Source: a virus. From it: 58,644 bases of DNA. This document shows, piece by piece, positions 30,733-38,119 of this stretch; within the stretch, counting starts at the first letter, position 1; each line of letters begins with the position of its first letter. The stretch lies in IMG/VR virus record IMGVR_UViG_3300006917_000003, positions 1 to 58,644 of that record; one strand, written 5' to 3'. The position numbers and the translations under genes were made by a program. The notes beneath the pieces were generated by a model, which saw only the letters and a program-made list of their open reading frames with translations, was not told the origin of the DNA and searched no databases.

Positions 30733-31236
30733 GTGGACATCGAGGCAGCAAAGAGGGTGGTGGAGGAGGAGTTCGCCCAGCCGGCAGTGGTCTGGTGCAA
30801 GGTGTGTCACAGCCCCAAGGTGGGCTTTGGTGACTGGCTGCCGTGTCGGTGTGCTACGCCGGGGCAGATGCGGGCGCTCAGGCGTGCAGCCAAAGAGTTG
30901 CCCGGGTGGCAGGTGCGCTACGACGTTATCGGCGGCGGGCGCATGTACATGATCCCCAAGAAGCACCCGTGGAAGGACTACTGGCCCATGCACAAGGACG
31001 AGCCGATCGGCTGCGAGCTTGTGGTGCGCGATGGGTTCGACTTCCCACAGCTTGCCGACAAGACCACGACTCTTGCCAAGTGGTACGCATGCTGGGACGA
31101 AGACCCGCTCGAAGGCGACTACGTCGCTTCTGGTCGGACGCCTCTGGAGGTCGTCCGTAAGATTCGCAAGCACCTCGCCCGGGTTGCGGCTTACTATGCC
31201 AAGCTGGCCAAAGCGCCGACCAAGGAGACCAAGTGA
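30733..31236 (+). CDS. Zinc-binding protein, function unknown
   Basis: 167 aa from GTG at 30733 with GAGGAGG. CKVC at about 22 and CRC near 38 could form a zinc knuckle. A basic helix (RALRRAAKELPGW) and beta-rich middle follow, with a tail of aromatic and lysine residues (YYAKLAKAPTKETK). It is first in a coupled operon that also contains the recombinase. No family recognised. Confidence 0.7.
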   Translation: MDIEAAKRVVEEEFAQPAVVWCKVCHSPKVGFGDWLPCRCATPGQMRALRRAAKELPGWQVRYDVIGGGRMYMIPKKHPWKDYWPMHKDEPIGCELVVRDGFDFPQLADKTTTLAKWYACWDEDPLEGDYVASGRTPLEVVRKIRKHLARVAAYYAKLAKAPTKETK

Positions 31237-31550
31237 GCAAAGAACTGGTGGACGAAGTAGTGTTGGCCGAGGCCGCGCAGATGTTTGACCGCTGGCTGTC
31301 CGAGATCTGCCTTGAAGCAGCCCGTCCCGAGTGCGCCCGGGTCGACAAGCTGCGTCGCAGTCTTCAGAACGCAGAGCGCCTGCCCAACGTCAGCCCCAAG
31401 CGGGTGCAGAACTTGCACCGTGCGCTAGAAGTGGCCTTGGCCGACGTGAGCGACCGCTGCCGCAAGGAGTCGCTGCGGGTGCCGACAGCGGCGGTGGCTT
31501 GCCCAGACGGTGATCACACCCATCGCGTCGTGCAGGTAGGTGTCGGGTGA
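31233..31550 (+). CDS. Helical protein, function unknown
   Basis: 105 aa from GTG at 31233 (GTGA overlap with the preceding gene). It is mainly helical, rich in Arg, Glu and Leu (LVDEVVLAEAAQMFDRWLSE), and ends with a Cys/His segment (CPDGDHTHRVVQ). No enzymatic signature. Translational coupling supports it being genuine. Confidence 0.65.
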   Translation: MSKELVDEVVLAEAAQMFDRWLSEICLEAARPECARVDKLRRSLQNAERLPNVSPKRVQNLHRALEVALADVSDRCRKESLRVPTAAVACPDGDHTHRVVQVGVG

Positions 31551-31768
31551 AGAAGCTACCGTTCGAGGTTGTGCAGATCGACCAAGACCTCGACCCCACC
31601 GCGACGTGGGGCGACTACGCAACCTTCGACGAGGCCCGCGACGTGTTCAACGCGCTGGTCAACGACAAGCCCGACGACGCCGACCACGGCTTTGCCGTCC
31701 GGCACCACAACAAGAGCGTACTGATCAACCCGCCTGCGGGCACGACGACCAAGGTGGTGAAGCCGTGA
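31547..31768 (+). CDS. Small acidic protein with T-x-x-E-A module
   Basis: 73 aa from GTG at 31547 (GTGA overlap). The middle reads ATFDEARDVFNALVNDK, the helix of the small beta-alpha module seen in several larger proteins of this genome, and the end has SVLINPPAGTTTK with an NP. Function unknown. Next start overlaps its stop. Confidence 0.65.
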   Translation: MKKLPFEVVQIDQDLDPTATWGDYATFDEARDVFNALVNDKPDDADHGFAVRHHNKSVLINPPAGTTTKVVKP

Positions 31769-32022
31769 ACCTCACCTTCTCAGACGAGCAGGAAAACATG
31801 GCCTTCTTGGCCAAGCAGACAAGCGGCATCTGGCGGCGGCACTTCAACGCCATGTTCACCAGCTACTGCTTCAAGCCGCAGGGCTGCGGCGGCTTGGTTC
31901 GACCAAGCGACGACTACTACCACAACCGTATGAACGGGTACTCCATCCACTGCTCCTGCGCCACCAAGTGGCGCGAGAAGACCGAGGCCGAAGCTAAGGA
32001 GACGACCGATGCCGACGTATGA
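31765..32022 (+). CDS. Small cysteine-containing protein, function unknown
   Basis: 85 aa from GTG at 31765 (GTGA overlap). It has aromatic- and Cys-rich stretches (SYCFKPQGCGGLVRPSDDYY, then YSIHCSCATKW) that may bind one zinc, and an acidic tail. It overlaps the following zinc-ribbon gene by 14 bp. Confidence 0.6.
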   Translation: MNLTFSDEQENMAFLAKQTSGIWRRHFNAMFTSYCFKPQGCGGLVRPSDDYYHNRMNGYSIHCSCATKWREKTEAEAKETTDADV

Positions 32023-32227
32023 CTACAAGTGCAACGCCTGCGGCCACCGCTGGGAAGGCGTGGCCAAGATGAACGACCCCCGCCCGCCGTGCGAGAAGTG
32101 CGGCGGCGAGGCGCAGGTGGTATTTGGCGCGGTCAAGGCCCACTTCCACGGCAGCGGCTGGGCTAAGGACGGCTACGAGAACAAGAATCTCAACCGCTTG
32201 ATCAAGAACCACGGGCTGGAAGAATGA
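32009..32227 (+). CDS. FmdB-type zinc-ribbon protein
   Basis: 72 aa from ATG at 32009. The sequence MPTYDYKCNACGHRWEG with a second pair CEKCG matches the FmdB/CxxC_CxxC zinc-ribbon family, small putative regulators. The remainder is a basic, aromatic tail. It probably binds nucleic acid or a transcription protein. ATGA overlap with the next gene. Confidence 0.75.
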   Translation: MPTYDYKCNACGHRWEGVAKMNDPRPPCEKCGGEAQVVFGAVKAHFHGSGWAKDGYENKNLNRLIKNHGLEE

Positions 32228-32397
32228 GACCTTGCGTCCCGGCGCTGCCGCCCGACTTCGTGTGCGCCTACTGTCGCGCACCACTTCGCACGCTGGGGGA
32301 GGCGGTACAGCATGTCTGCCCGCCAAAGCCGCCAGTGGACCGTTGCCCCTGCGGTTTTCCCAAGGGCGTGTGCTGGCGTTGTGCGCCTGTGGAGTGA
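32224..32397 (+). CDS. 57-aa cysteine-rich protein
   Basis: ATG at 32224 overlaps the previous stop (ATGA); the stop lies directly before the recombinase start. Cysteines occur as CAYC, CPCG and CWRC, enough for two zinc sites, separated by proline-rich links. Probably a small nucleic-acid-binding or protein-binding knuckle; no family recognised. Confidence 0.55.
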   Translation: MRPCVPALPPDFVCAYCRAPLRTLGEAVQHVCPPKPPVDRCPCGFPKGVCWRCAPVE

Positions 32398-32400
32398 GTG

Positions 32401-33381
32401 ATGGACGAAACGACCGACTTGGTGCCAGTCGCTGAAGGCGTGCTGGCCCGCCGCGAAGAGATCGAAAGCGCGGCAAGCTACGCCGAGGAGGCGCTGGCCA
32501 AGAACACCCGCAAGGCATACACCGCTGCGTGGCGCAAGTTCACGCGGTGGTGCGACGAACGGCAGTTCGATCCGTATGGCCCCCGGGGGCAGATCGCGAT
32601 CTATCTCGCGTGGCTGGCCGACGAGGGTGCCAAGGTGAGCACACTTTCGATCGCCCTGTGCGCCATCACCAAAGCGTTCGACACCAAGGGCCTGCCGTCG
32701 CCCCGGGAAGACCGCGCCGTGCGGCTGGTGTATCAGGGCATCCGGCGCAAGGTCGGTATCGCGCCCGAGCAGGTCGAGGCAATCCTGCCCCACCACCTGC
32801 GCTCGATGGTGGACAGCTTGCCCGAGCCGCTGGAGCGCGAGCGCCTCCGCACGCTCCGCAACCGCGCCATCCTGACCATGGGCTGGGTGGGCGGTATGCG
32901 CCGCAGCGAGATTGTGGCGCTCGACGTGGCCGACGTGGCTGAAGTCCCTGAAGGGCTGAAGGTCACCATCCGGCGCAGCAAGACCGACCAAGAAGGTCTT
33001 GGCCGCACCATCGCGGTGCCCTACGGTGCATGGCTCCAGACTTGCCCAGTACGCAACTTGAAGGCTTGGCTGGAGGCGTCGGGTGTGAAAGACGGCCCGC
33101 TGTTTCGCACGGTGACGCCTGACGGCTACGACGTGCGCCCGTGGGCGCTGACCGACCGCCAGTTGGCCAACATGGTCCAGCAGGCAGCCAAGCGGGCGGG
33201 CGTCGAGGGCCGGTTCAGCGGCCACAGCCTGCGGGCGGGGCTGGTGACGTCGGCGGTTCGCGCCGGCAAGCAAGTCAAGTCGATCCAAGCCGTGACCGGC
33301 CACAAGACGCTAGAGGTGCTGTACCGCTACGTCCGTGAGCAGGAGGCATTCAAGGACAGCCCCGCTGCGGGGTTGGTGTAG
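32401..33381 (+). CDS. int-like: Tyrosine recombinase/integrase
   Basis: 326 aa; ATG at 32401 has GGAG six bases upstream and is preferred over the GTG at 32398. An N-terminal SAM-like core-binding domain (NTRKAYTAAWRKFTRWCDER) precedes the catalytic domain with all residues: Arg in GGMRRSEI, Lys in RRSKTDQ, HSLRAG, His in VTGHKTLE and Tyr in LYRYVRE. It could integrate the genome or resolve replication multimers. No att site or excisionase is recognised nearby, and it lies inside a multi-gene operon, so resolution or a lost lysogeny function should also be considered. Confidence 0.92.
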   Translation: MDETTDLVPVAEGVLARREEIESAASYAEEALAKNTRKAYTAAWRKFTRWCDERQFDPYGPRGQIAIYLAWLADEGAKVSTLSIALCAITKAFDTKGLPSPREDRAVRLVYQGIRRKVGIAPEQVEAILPHHLRSMVDSLPEPLERERLRTLRNRAILTMGWVGGMRRSEIVALDVADVAEVPEGLKVTIRRSKTDQEGLGRTIAVPYGAWLQTCPVRNLKAWLEASGVKDGPLFRTVTPDGYDVRPWALTDRQLANMVQQAAKRAGVEGRFSGHSLRAGLVTSAVRAGKQVKSIQAVTGHKTLEVLYRYVREQEAFKDSPAAGLV

Positions 33382-33390
33382 GAGGGTGAA

Positions 33391-33792
33391 GTGGGCAAGC
33401 TGACTGAACTGAAGAAGGGGATCGCCAAGCAGCAGGAGCAGCGCGAGGAGGTGCAGTCGTCGCAGTACGCGGTGGACGGCGAGAAGCCGTCGCGCCTGCC
33501 GCGCCCGGGCGAGGTGGTGGTGATCACATGGGCCGACCCCAACGTGATCGGCTCGCCCAAGTTGTCGCTGGGCCTCTTGGTGAGCCTGCCTACGCAGGGC
33601 AACGAGGCCGAGGGCCGCGTCAACGGCTGGGTGGTCATGGATCCGACCATGTCGATGCCCGGGCCGCAGGGTCGCCCCGTGCAGGTGCCGGCGCTGATCC
33701 CGGTCGCCAACGTGGCCTACTCGAAAGAACCCAAGCCGCTGACTTGGCGCTACCCCGCTGACCTCGTCGAGGTCACTGCGGAGCCGGCGTGA
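33391..33792 (+). CDS. Hypothetical protein after the recombinase
   Basis: 133 aa from GTG at 33391 behind GGAGGGTGAA. The N-terminus is a short charged helix (LTELKKGIAKQQEQREEVQ); the rest is beta- and proline-rich (GEVVVITWADPNVIG, GWVVMDPTMSMPGPQG). No catalytic motif. It overlaps the transglycosylase gene by 4 bp. Confidence 0.65.
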   Translation: MGKLTELKKGIAKQQEQREEVQSSQYAVDGEKPSRLPRPGEVVVITWADPNVIGSPKLSLGLLVSLPTQGNEAEGRVNGWVVMDPTMSMPGPQGRPVQVPALIPVANVAYSKEPKPLTWRYPADLVEVTAEPA

Positions 33793-34151
33793 TCGGCTTG
33801 GCAGCCTTGGCCATCCTCTTGGCGCAGCCCGCGCACCCTGCACCACTTGAGCAGGCGCTGGAGTACGTCGAGAGCCGGGGCAACCCGATGGCCCGCAACG
33901 GCGTCCACCGTGGCCTGTGGCAGGTGAACCCGCGCTTTGCTACCCCGACCGTCCGCAAGCACCCGTGGCTCCTGCACCTGCCGCCAGTAGGCCGTGCAGA
34001 GGGCCGGCGGGCGCTGGCCTACTGGCAGCACCGCTGTGGCGGTCGGCTGCGCTGCGCGCTGGCTGCGTACAACTGCGGCAACGCGGGTGTGCATGGCAAG
34101 TGTGGGCGCGGCTACGCCGCCGAGGTGCTGCGGCTGGCGAGAGCGCCATGA
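33789..34151 (+). CDS. Secreted lytic transglycosylase-like protein
   Basis: 120 aa from GTG at 33789. The N-terminus IGLAALAILLAQPAHPAP looks like a cleavable signal. The SLT pattern follows: VESRGNP with catalytic-type Glu28, GLWQVNP, and near the end ALAAYNCGNAG. It is shorter than most SLT domains, so it may be minimal or degraded. It would cut glycan strands in the periplasm. Coupled on both sides by 4-bp overlaps. Confidence 0.7.
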   Translation: MIGLAALAILLAQPAHPAPLEQALEYVESRGNPMARNGVHRGLWQVNPRFATPTVRKHPWLLHLPPVGRAEGRRALAYWQHRCGGRLRCALAAYNCGNAGVHGKCGRGYAAEVLRLARAP

Positions 34152-34354
34152 TCAAGCCCCGCTGGAAGCCCGAGGACGACGCCCGCTTGCGCGGGCACAT
34201 CGAGCACACGCACCTGCGTCGGCAGTGCGATTGGTACGCATACGTCGCCACCGACATGGGACGCACCGCCGGGGCCATCCAGCAGCGGTGTCACGTTCTG
34301 GGCATCCACCCGCGCAAGCTCGCGGTGTGCCCCAAGTGCAAGCGCCCCTTGTAG
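34148..34354 (+). CDS. Small HTH/SANT-like DNA-binding protein with zinc knuckle
   Basis: 68 aa from ATG at 34148. WKPEDDARLRGHIEH and GRTAGAIQQRCHVLGI form a three-helix Myb/SANT- or GcrA-like pattern, followed by CPKCKRP. Such small proteins bind DNA and may regulate the array of cassette promoters that begins right after it. It is the last gene of the 30.7-kb operon. Confidence 0.65.
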   Translation: MIKPRWKPEDDARLRGHIEHTHLRRQCDWYAYVATDMGRTAGAIQQRCHVLGIHPRKLAVCPKCKRPL

Positions 34355-34376
34355 CGACTCCATCTTGAGAGGGCCA

Positions 34377-34414
34377 AGTCCCGACCCCGTGCGCGAGTGT
34401 GCGGGGTCGGGACT
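34377..34414 (+). terminator. Hairpin terminator before the cassette array
   Basis: AGTCCCGACCCCG (34377-34389) pairs perfectly with CGGGGTCGGGACT (34402-34414); the loop is 12 bases. Only CTTG follows, so the T run is weak. It separates the operon from the first cassette promoter. Confidence 0.65.
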
Positions 34415-34429
34415 CTTGCGCCCAGACAC

Positions 34430-34458
34430 TTGACAAGGAACGTCAGATCTGCAATACT
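34430..34458 (+). promoter_or_regulatory. Repeated-cassette promoter, copy 2
   Basis: TTGACA, spacer AGGAACGTCAGATCTGC, AATACT; identical to copy 1. It is followed by CCAAGGCGTGAGAGGGAGAG and the leader ending AACGAGGAGGTGTGAG before ATG at 34509. Confidence 0.85.
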
Positions 34459-34508
34459 CCAAGGCGTGAGAGGGAGAGAGGAGACGGAAGCCAACGAGGA
34501 GGTGTGAG

Positions 34509-34754
34509 ATGGAGAAGCAGTGGGCAGAGGCGGAAACTTGGCCGGGGGCAAGCAAGCTCAAGCACTTGCTGGAACAAGCCAACAAGGATCGCCAAAACAA
34601 CGACCCCTTCTGGGAGGCGCGGAACCTCAAGGATTGCTTGGAGCACCTGCACGCAGTGGCGATGGAAGACTTCAAGGCTCACAAGTACGAGGACTACTGC
34701 GAGAAGGTGCGGTGGGTGGTCGAGGCTTGGGCTGCCAACTGGGGCGTGAAGTGA
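34509..34754 (+). CDS. Cassette-array protein, function unknown
   Basis: 81 aa from ATG at 34509 behind the repeated leader. It is highly helical and rich in Trp, Lys and Glu (KQWAEAETWPGASKLKHLLE, then CEKVRWVVEAWAANWG). It resembles small all-helical early phage proteins that inhibit host factors, but no family is recognised. It shares its transcript with the next gene. Confidence 0.7.
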   Translation: MEKQWAEAETWPGASKLKHLLEQANKDRQNNDPFWEARNLKDCLEHLHAVAMEDFKAHKYEDYCEKVRWVVEAWAANWGVK

Positions 34755-34788
34755 AGGACGGAGACGGAAACCAAACAGGAGGTGTGAG

Positions 34789-35115
34789 ATGGAGAAGGTG
34801 ACTTACCGCAAGACGCAGGACGGGGCTTGGGTGGCCTTCGGCCCCGCCCACACGGTGCAGCCCGGGTGCGCGGTGACCGTGACCAAGCGCGACGGCACGA
34901 CCAAGGTCGAGTTCGTGGAGCGCATCGGACGGCCCTTCACGGTGGACGGTGTGATGTGCGTCTACGGCTACCTGCGAGCACCCGACTTGCCGCGAGGCCA
35001 AGCCATCCGGCGCATGATGGCGCAGGGGAAGGTGGGCGGTCGGGCTTGCCCGCTCTGCGGAGCGCGGGACTGCCCCAAGGCGTGGGACCAGCGCGACCTC
35101 TGCCAAGAGGACTAG
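34789..35115 (+). CDS. Cassette-array protein with zinc-like C-terminus
   Basis: 108 aa from ATG at 34789, preceded by GGAAACCAAACAGG and AGGTGTGAG. A beta-rich first half (VTYRKTQDGAWVAFGP, GCAVTVTKRDGTTKVEFVE) leads to a CPLCGARDCPK site and a final Cys. It may be a small DNA- or protein-binding factor. There is no own promoter. Confidence 0.7.
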   Translation: MEKVTYRKTQDGAWVAFGPAHTVQPGCAVTVTKRDGTTKVEFVERIGRPFTVDGVMCVYGYLRAPDLPRGQAIRRMMAQGKVGGRACPLCGARDCPKAWDQRDLCQED

Positions 35116-35118
35116 GGG

Positions 35119-35147
35119 TTGACAAGGAACGTCAGTTCTGCAATACT
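35119..35147 (+). promoter_or_regulatory. Repeated-cassette promoter, copy 3
   Basis: TTGACA, spacer AGGAACGTCAGTTCTGC, AATACT. The spacer differs from copies 1 and 2 by one base (GTT for GAT). Followed by TCTAGGCGTGAGGTGAGG. Confidence 0.85.
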
Positions 35148-35203
35148 CTAGGCGTGAGGTGAGGGAGAGAGGACGGAGACGGAAACCAAACAGGAGGTGT
35201 GAG

Positions 35204-35401
35204 ATGGAAAACACTGGGGACGACCTCAAGGCTCTGGAACTGCTGGCAGAGACGCACAAGCTGCTGGGCGACACCAAGGGCTACATCGCGACGATGATGG
35301 TGCTGGCGGCAGAGCACCTGCGGCTGGGCAACACCGACGCCTACTGCGAGACGGTGTGGGCGCTGGTCATTGACGAGAACTGCACCATCGAGGAGGTGTG
35401 A
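35204..35401 (+). CDS. Cassette-array protein, helical, function unknown
   Basis: 65 aa from ATG at 35204 behind the full leader. It is nearly all helical, with a repeat-like pattern (LLAETHKLLGDTKGYIATMM and LAAEHLRLGNTDAYCETVW) like two TPR-type hairpins. Its last codons GAGGAGGTG plus TGA serve as the ribosome site for the following gene. Confidence 0.7.
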   Translation: MENTGDDLKALELLAETHKLLGDTKGYIATMMVLAAEHLRLGNTDAYCETVWALVIDENCTIEEV

Positions 35402-35402
35402 G

Positions 35403-35723
35403 ATGAAGCACCTGCCACCGATCACGCTCAAGAACGCCAAGCGGCCTGTGCGCTGGCGCTACTTCCCAGAGGTCAACCGCTACGGGCTGGGTGTGGTGGA
35501 GGTCGCCCCCGACACGCCGTGGGGCGAGCGACTGCGCTGGCTGGTGATCTACAACCAGACCGATTGGGAAAACCCCGACCTGCGCGGCTTTGGCCTGTGG
35601 GAGCGCGCCCGCGACGACAGCATGATCGCCCACTTTGGCAACTTCAAGTCCCTGCGCGAGGCGCAGGAGGCGAGCTACGACCTGCTGCGAGAACTCTTTG
35701 ACGGCGACGACGCAGGGGCTTGA
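35403..35723 (+). CDS. Cassette-array protein with S-L-R-E-A-Q module
   Basis: 106 aa from ATG at 35403, using a ribosome site inside the preceding gene's last codons. Beta-rich, with RYGLGVVEVAPDTPWGE and RLRWLVIYNQT, ending in FKSLREAQEASYDLLREL, which is the helix of the recurrent small module. The stop overlaps the next promoter. Function unknown. Confidence 0.68.
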   Translation: MKHLPPITLKNAKRPVRWRYFPEVNRYGLGVVEVAPDTPWGERLRWLVIYNQTDWENPDLRGFGLWERARDDSMIAHFGNFKSLREAQEASYDLLRELFDGDDAGA

Positions 35724-35748
35724 CAAGGAACGTCAGTTCTGCAATACT
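35720..35748 (+). promoter_or_regulatory. Repeated-cassette promoter, copy 4
   Basis: TTGACA, spacer AGGAACGTCAGTTCTGC, AATACT; same spacer as copy 3. It begins within the stop codon of the preceding gene, so the cassettes are packed end to end. Confidence 0.85.
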
Positions 35749-35796
35749 CTAGGCGTGAGGTGAGAGAGGAGACGGAAGTCAACGAGGAGGTGCGAG

Positions 35797-36096
35797 ATGG
35801 AGATCAAGATCACAAACGCCAAGGTCAACTACCACCGCAACGGTGTGGGCGGCTGGCCCTTCTACCTCGTCACGTTCGATTGGAAGGACGACGACGGCAA
35901 GGACCGCAAGATGCTGGCCACGGTGCCATGCACGACCGAGAGCGGCGACAAACTGACCCGCGAGGACCGCGTCCTGAGCGTGCTGGACATTGGCCTGCTG
36001 GCCAGCGGCGGCGACCCAACCGACCCCTACAGCAACCACTGGCGCGGCGACAAGTTCGCGGACGAGGTGTGGAACGCAATCGACAACCTTGCGTGA
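35797..36096 (+). CDS. Cassette-array protein, function unknown
   Basis: 99 aa from ATG at 35797 behind the leader GAAGTCAACGAGG and AGGTGCGAG. A beta-rich start (EIKITNAKVNYHRNGVGGW, FYLVTFDWKDDDGKDR) is followed by an acidic, glycine-rich half. It looks like a small beta-sandwich with no catalytic motif. Single-gene unit. Confidence 0.7.
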   Translation: MEIKITNAKVNYHRNGVGGWPFYLVTFDWKDDDGKDRKMLATVPCTTESGDKLTREDRVLSVLDIGLLASGGDPTDPYSNHWRGDKFADEVWNAIDNLA

Positions 36097-36101
36097 GGGG
36101 C

Positions 36102-36130
36102 TTGACAAGGAACGTCAGTTCTGCAATACT
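36102..36130 (+). promoter_or_regulatory. Repeated-cassette promoter, copy 5
   Basis: TTGACA, spacer AGGAACGTCAGTTCTGC, AATACT. Identical to copies 3 and 4, including the downstream TCTAGGCGTGAGGTGAGG. Confidence 0.85.
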
Positions 36131-36186
36131 CTAGGCGTGAGGTGAGGGAGAGAGGACGGAGACGGAAACCAAACAGGAGGTGTGAG

Positions 36187-36531
36187 ATGAAGTACGGTAG
36201 CATGATGAATCTGCTGGCGAGTCGGAGCAAGAACCCCACCCCCGAGGTCGGCATGGGCGCGACCATGCTGCTGTGGAGCGACCGGCACGCGGGCACGGTG
36301 GTGGAGGTCAAGGGCAAGCGGCTGGTGTGGCAGCGGGACAAGGCCACGCGGGCAGACACCTACGGCATGAGCGACTGCCAGAGCTACACCTACGAGGCCA
36401 ACCCCGAGGGGGAAACCGAGGCGTTCACCCTGCGGAAGAACGGCGAGTGGGTGCGGGAAGGCTCCTCGATGAAGAGCGGCACGACCCTTGGGCTGGGATA
36501 CCGGCGGGAGTACTACGACTACAGCTTCTAG
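36187..36531 (+). CDS. Cassette-array protein, function unknown
   Basis: 114 aa from ATG at 36187 with the full leader. It contains a KNP near residue 16 and a beta-rich body (ATMLLWSDRHAGTVVEVKG, RLVWQRDKATRADTYG), ending in aromatic residues (REYYDYSF). Soluble, unrecognised. It is followed by a good terminator, so it is an independent unit. Confidence 0.7.
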   Translation: MKYGSMMNLLASRSKNPTPEVGMGATMLLWSDRHAGTVVEVKGKRLVWQRDKATRADTYGMSDCQSYTYEANPEGETEAFTLRKNGEWVREGSSMKSGTTLGLGYRREYYDYSF

Positions 36532-36545
36532 GTGAGGGGTGAGGT

Positions 36546-36582
36546 CAAGGCCCGTGCGAGAGCGCGGGCCTTGGTGTTTTTT
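36546..36582 (+). terminator. Rho-independent terminator in the cassette array
   Basis: CAAGGCCCG pairs perfectly with CGGGCCTTG (36565-36573), followed by GTGTTTTTTGGG. A near copy, including the downstream GGCCGTGCGCGA, lies at 38026, showing that terminator and promoter were copied together. Confidence 0.8.
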
Positions 36583-36603
36583 GGGCCGTGCGCGACAAAG
36601 TAC

Positions 36604-36632
36604 TTGACAAGGGATACCAGATCTCGTACCAT
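36604..36632 (+). promoter_or_regulatory. Variant cassette promoter, copy 6
   Basis: TTGACA, spacer AGGGATACCAGATCTCG, TACCAT. The CAGATCT core of the spacer is kept while the rest differs, as does the -10. Confidence 0.8.
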
Positions 36633-36681
36633 CTAGACGTGAGAGGGAGAGAGGACGGAGACGGAAACAAGGAGGTGTGAG

Positions 36682-36759
36682 ATGGTGGTGGAGATGCTGG
36701 TGCTGACGGTGTTGTTGGCGGTATGTTTGGCCTGCCCCAAGGAAGGGGAGGAGGTCTGA
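36682..36759 (+). CDS. 25-aa lipoprotein-like peptide
   Basis: ATG at 36682 has the full ACAAGGAGGTGTGAG leader. The peptide is one hydrophobic stretch (MVVEMLVLTVLLAVCLAC) ending in a lipobox-like LAVC/CLAC, then PKEGEEV. With its own promoter and leader it is probably translated. A membrane-targeted or lipid-modified micropeptide is the reading; confidence is moderate because of size. Confidence 0.5.
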   Translation: MVVEMLVLTVLLAVCLACPKEGEEV

Positions 36760-36789
36760 CCGAGACGGAAACCAAACAGGAGGTGTGAG

Positions 36790-36966
36790 ATGTGGCGAGT
36801 GAGCGACTTGGGCAAGGGCTACTACATGGGTCGGTGGGGTGCAAGGGACGCCTCTACCGGCGAGGTGCGGCTGGTATCGAACAGCCACCGGCTCGTCACC
36901 ACGTTGGGCAACACACGCAAGGCGGCGCGAGAGCTTGCCCGCCTGCTGAACGCACGGGAGGTGTGA
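36790..36966 (+). CDS. 58-aa cassette-array protein
   Basis: ATG at 36790 behind GGAAACCAAACAGG and AGGTGTGAG. It has a short beta hairpin (GKGYYMGRWGARDASTGEVR) and a basic helix (NTRKAARELARLLNARE), giving a compact basic protein that could bind nucleic acid. Its final codons plus stop form the ribosome site of the next gene. Confidence 0.6.
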   Translation: MWRVSDLGKGYYMGRWGARDASTGEVRLVSNSHRLVTTLGNTRKAARELARLLNAREV

Positions 36967-36967
36967 G

Positions 36968-37237
36968 ATGGTTGAGTTCGACAAGGCGCAGGGCGCGCGC
37001 CGGGACGAGGACAGGGAGTGGTGGGTGATGGTCGATGGCAAGTCGGTCGGCTTAGTGACCGGCAACGTGATCAACGAGAACCAGCGAGGGTTGTACTCCT
37101 TCAGCTTGCAGCCGGCGCGGTATGTGATCAAGGACTACAGCGTCGAGGTGGAGGACGCCCACGGCCAAGAGTACACGGGCACGTTCGCGACTCTCAAGGA
37201 GGCCAAGCAGTTCGTGCGGTCGTTGTTCAAGGCGTGA
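36968..37237 (+). CDS. Cassette-array protein containing the recurrent small module
   Basis: 89 aa from ATG at 36968. Beta strands (WWVMVDGKSVGLVTGN, RYVIKDYSVEVEDA) end in FATLKEAKQFVRSLFKA, the same strand-helix unit found before NP motifs in the acetyltransferase-like and virion proteins. Here it is the C-terminus and no NP follows. Function unknown. Confidence 0.68.
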   Translation: MVEFDKAQGARRDEDREWWVMVDGKSVGLVTGNVINENQRGLYSFSLQPARYVIKDYSVEVEDAHGQEYTGTFATLKEAKQFVRSLFKA

Positions 37238-37277
37238 GAGGGGGAGACGGAGACGGAAACCAACAAGGAGGTGCGAG

Positions 37278-37637
37278 ATGGAGACGTTGAAGCTGATGGA
37301 GACGCCCAAGGACATGCCGGTGTGGCTCAAGCGCGACGTGGACAACATGCGCGAGCGATTGGCCGACACGGGGCTGGCGTTTGAGCGAGACGGTGTGCGG
37401 TACTGGCACGCCAACGGTCGGGTGGTGCCGACCGAGGTCTACCAGAACGCCTACGTCGAGTGCCCCAAGGCCCAGCGGGTCGCCTACGAGGCGCAGACCC
37501 GCCAGTTCTTGGACGAGTACCTCGCAGCCGAACGCGACCGCCAGCCCTCTGCGGAGGAGCAGTACGAGATGCGAGCGGCCTTTGGCACCAACGCCACGGT
37601 GGTCAACGTGCTCACGGGGCGGCGGTGGCGCACCTGA
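37278..37637 (+). CDS. Cassette-array protein, function unknown
   Basis: 119 aa from ATG at 37278 behind GGAAACCAACAAGG and AGGTGCGAG. It is helical and charged (LKRDVDNMRERLADTGLAFE, then AQTRQFLDEYLAAERDRQP), with a hydrophobic end (ATVVNVLTGRRW). No motif. Last gene of the 36.6-kb transcript. Confidence 0.68.
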   Translation: METLKLMETPKDMPVWLKRDVDNMRERLADTGLAFERDGVRYWHANGRVVPTEVYQNAYVECPKAQRVAYEAQTRQFLDEYLAAERDRQPSAEEQYEMRAAFGTNATVVNVLTGRRWRT

Positions 37638-37644
37638 TAGGGGG

Positions 37645-37673
37645 TTGACAAGGAACGTCAGATCTGCAATACT
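37645..37673 (+). promoter_or_regulatory. Repeated-cassette promoter, copy 7
   Basis: TTGACA, spacer AGGAACGTCAGATCTGC, AATACT; identical to copies 1 and 2. Confidence 0.85.
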
Positions 37674-37722
37674 CCAAGGCGTGAGAGGGAGACGGAGACG
37701 GAAACCAAACAGGAGGTGTGAG

Positions 37723-38004
37723 ATGGCGACCAAGTTGGGCGAGATGACTTTCTGGCACTTGAAGCGGGACTCCAAGGTGTGGACGCGGGTCTGGGTTGAG
37801 TTGGCCGGCTTGCAGCCCGGGCAGTGGAAGGGCAACACCGAGTGCGAGGACGAGGACACGGGCGAGGTCTGGCAGTACATGGGCAGCTACTGCGACGACG
37901 CGATGGACCCCGTGGGCGTGCATGAGTTCCGGCACCGCTGCCACCCTGCGGACGGCGAGCGGTGGTACTTGCAGATCCCGGCCAAGCAGGTCAAGGAGGC
38001 TTGA
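37723..38004 (+). CDS. Cassette-array protein, function unknown
   Basis: 93 aa from ATG at 37723 with the full leader. It starts ATKLGEMTFWHLKRDSKV and is tryptophan- and acidic-rich, with His/Cys residues (HEFRHRCHPADGERW) that might bind metal. Single gene between promoter and terminator. No family recognised. Confidence 0.7.
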   Translation: MATKLGEMTFWHLKRDSKVWTRVWVELAGLQPGQWKGNTECEDEDTGEVWQYMGSYCDDAMDPVGVHEFRHRCHPADGERWYLQIPAKQVKEA

Positions 38005-38025
38005 GCCTCACGCAAGTCGAGGCCG

Positions 38026-38059
38026 AGGCCCGTGCGAGAGCGCGGGCCTTGGTGTTTTT
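38026..38059 (+). terminator. Rho-independent terminator, second copy
   Basis: AGGCCCG (38026-38032) pairs with CGGGCCT (38043-38049), followed by TGGTGTTTTTGGG. It closely matches the terminator at 36546, including the flanking GGGCCGTGCGCGA. Confidence 0.8.
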
Positions 38060-38090
38060 GGGCCGTGCGCGAGAGGGTACTTGACAAGGA

Positions 38091-38119
38091 ACGTCAGATC
38101 TGCAATACTCCAAGGCGTG
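38091..38119 (+). promoter_or_regulatory. Repeated-cassette promoter, copy 8
   Basis: TTGACA, spacer AGGAACGTCAGATCTGC, AATACT; identical to copies 1, 2 and 7. Confidence 0.85.

Noticed and set aside
32401-33381. Attachment site next to the recombinase
   Set aside because: I searched by eye for a tRNA-like end or direct-repeat core beside the gene and found none; the gene is flanked by coupled coding sequences.
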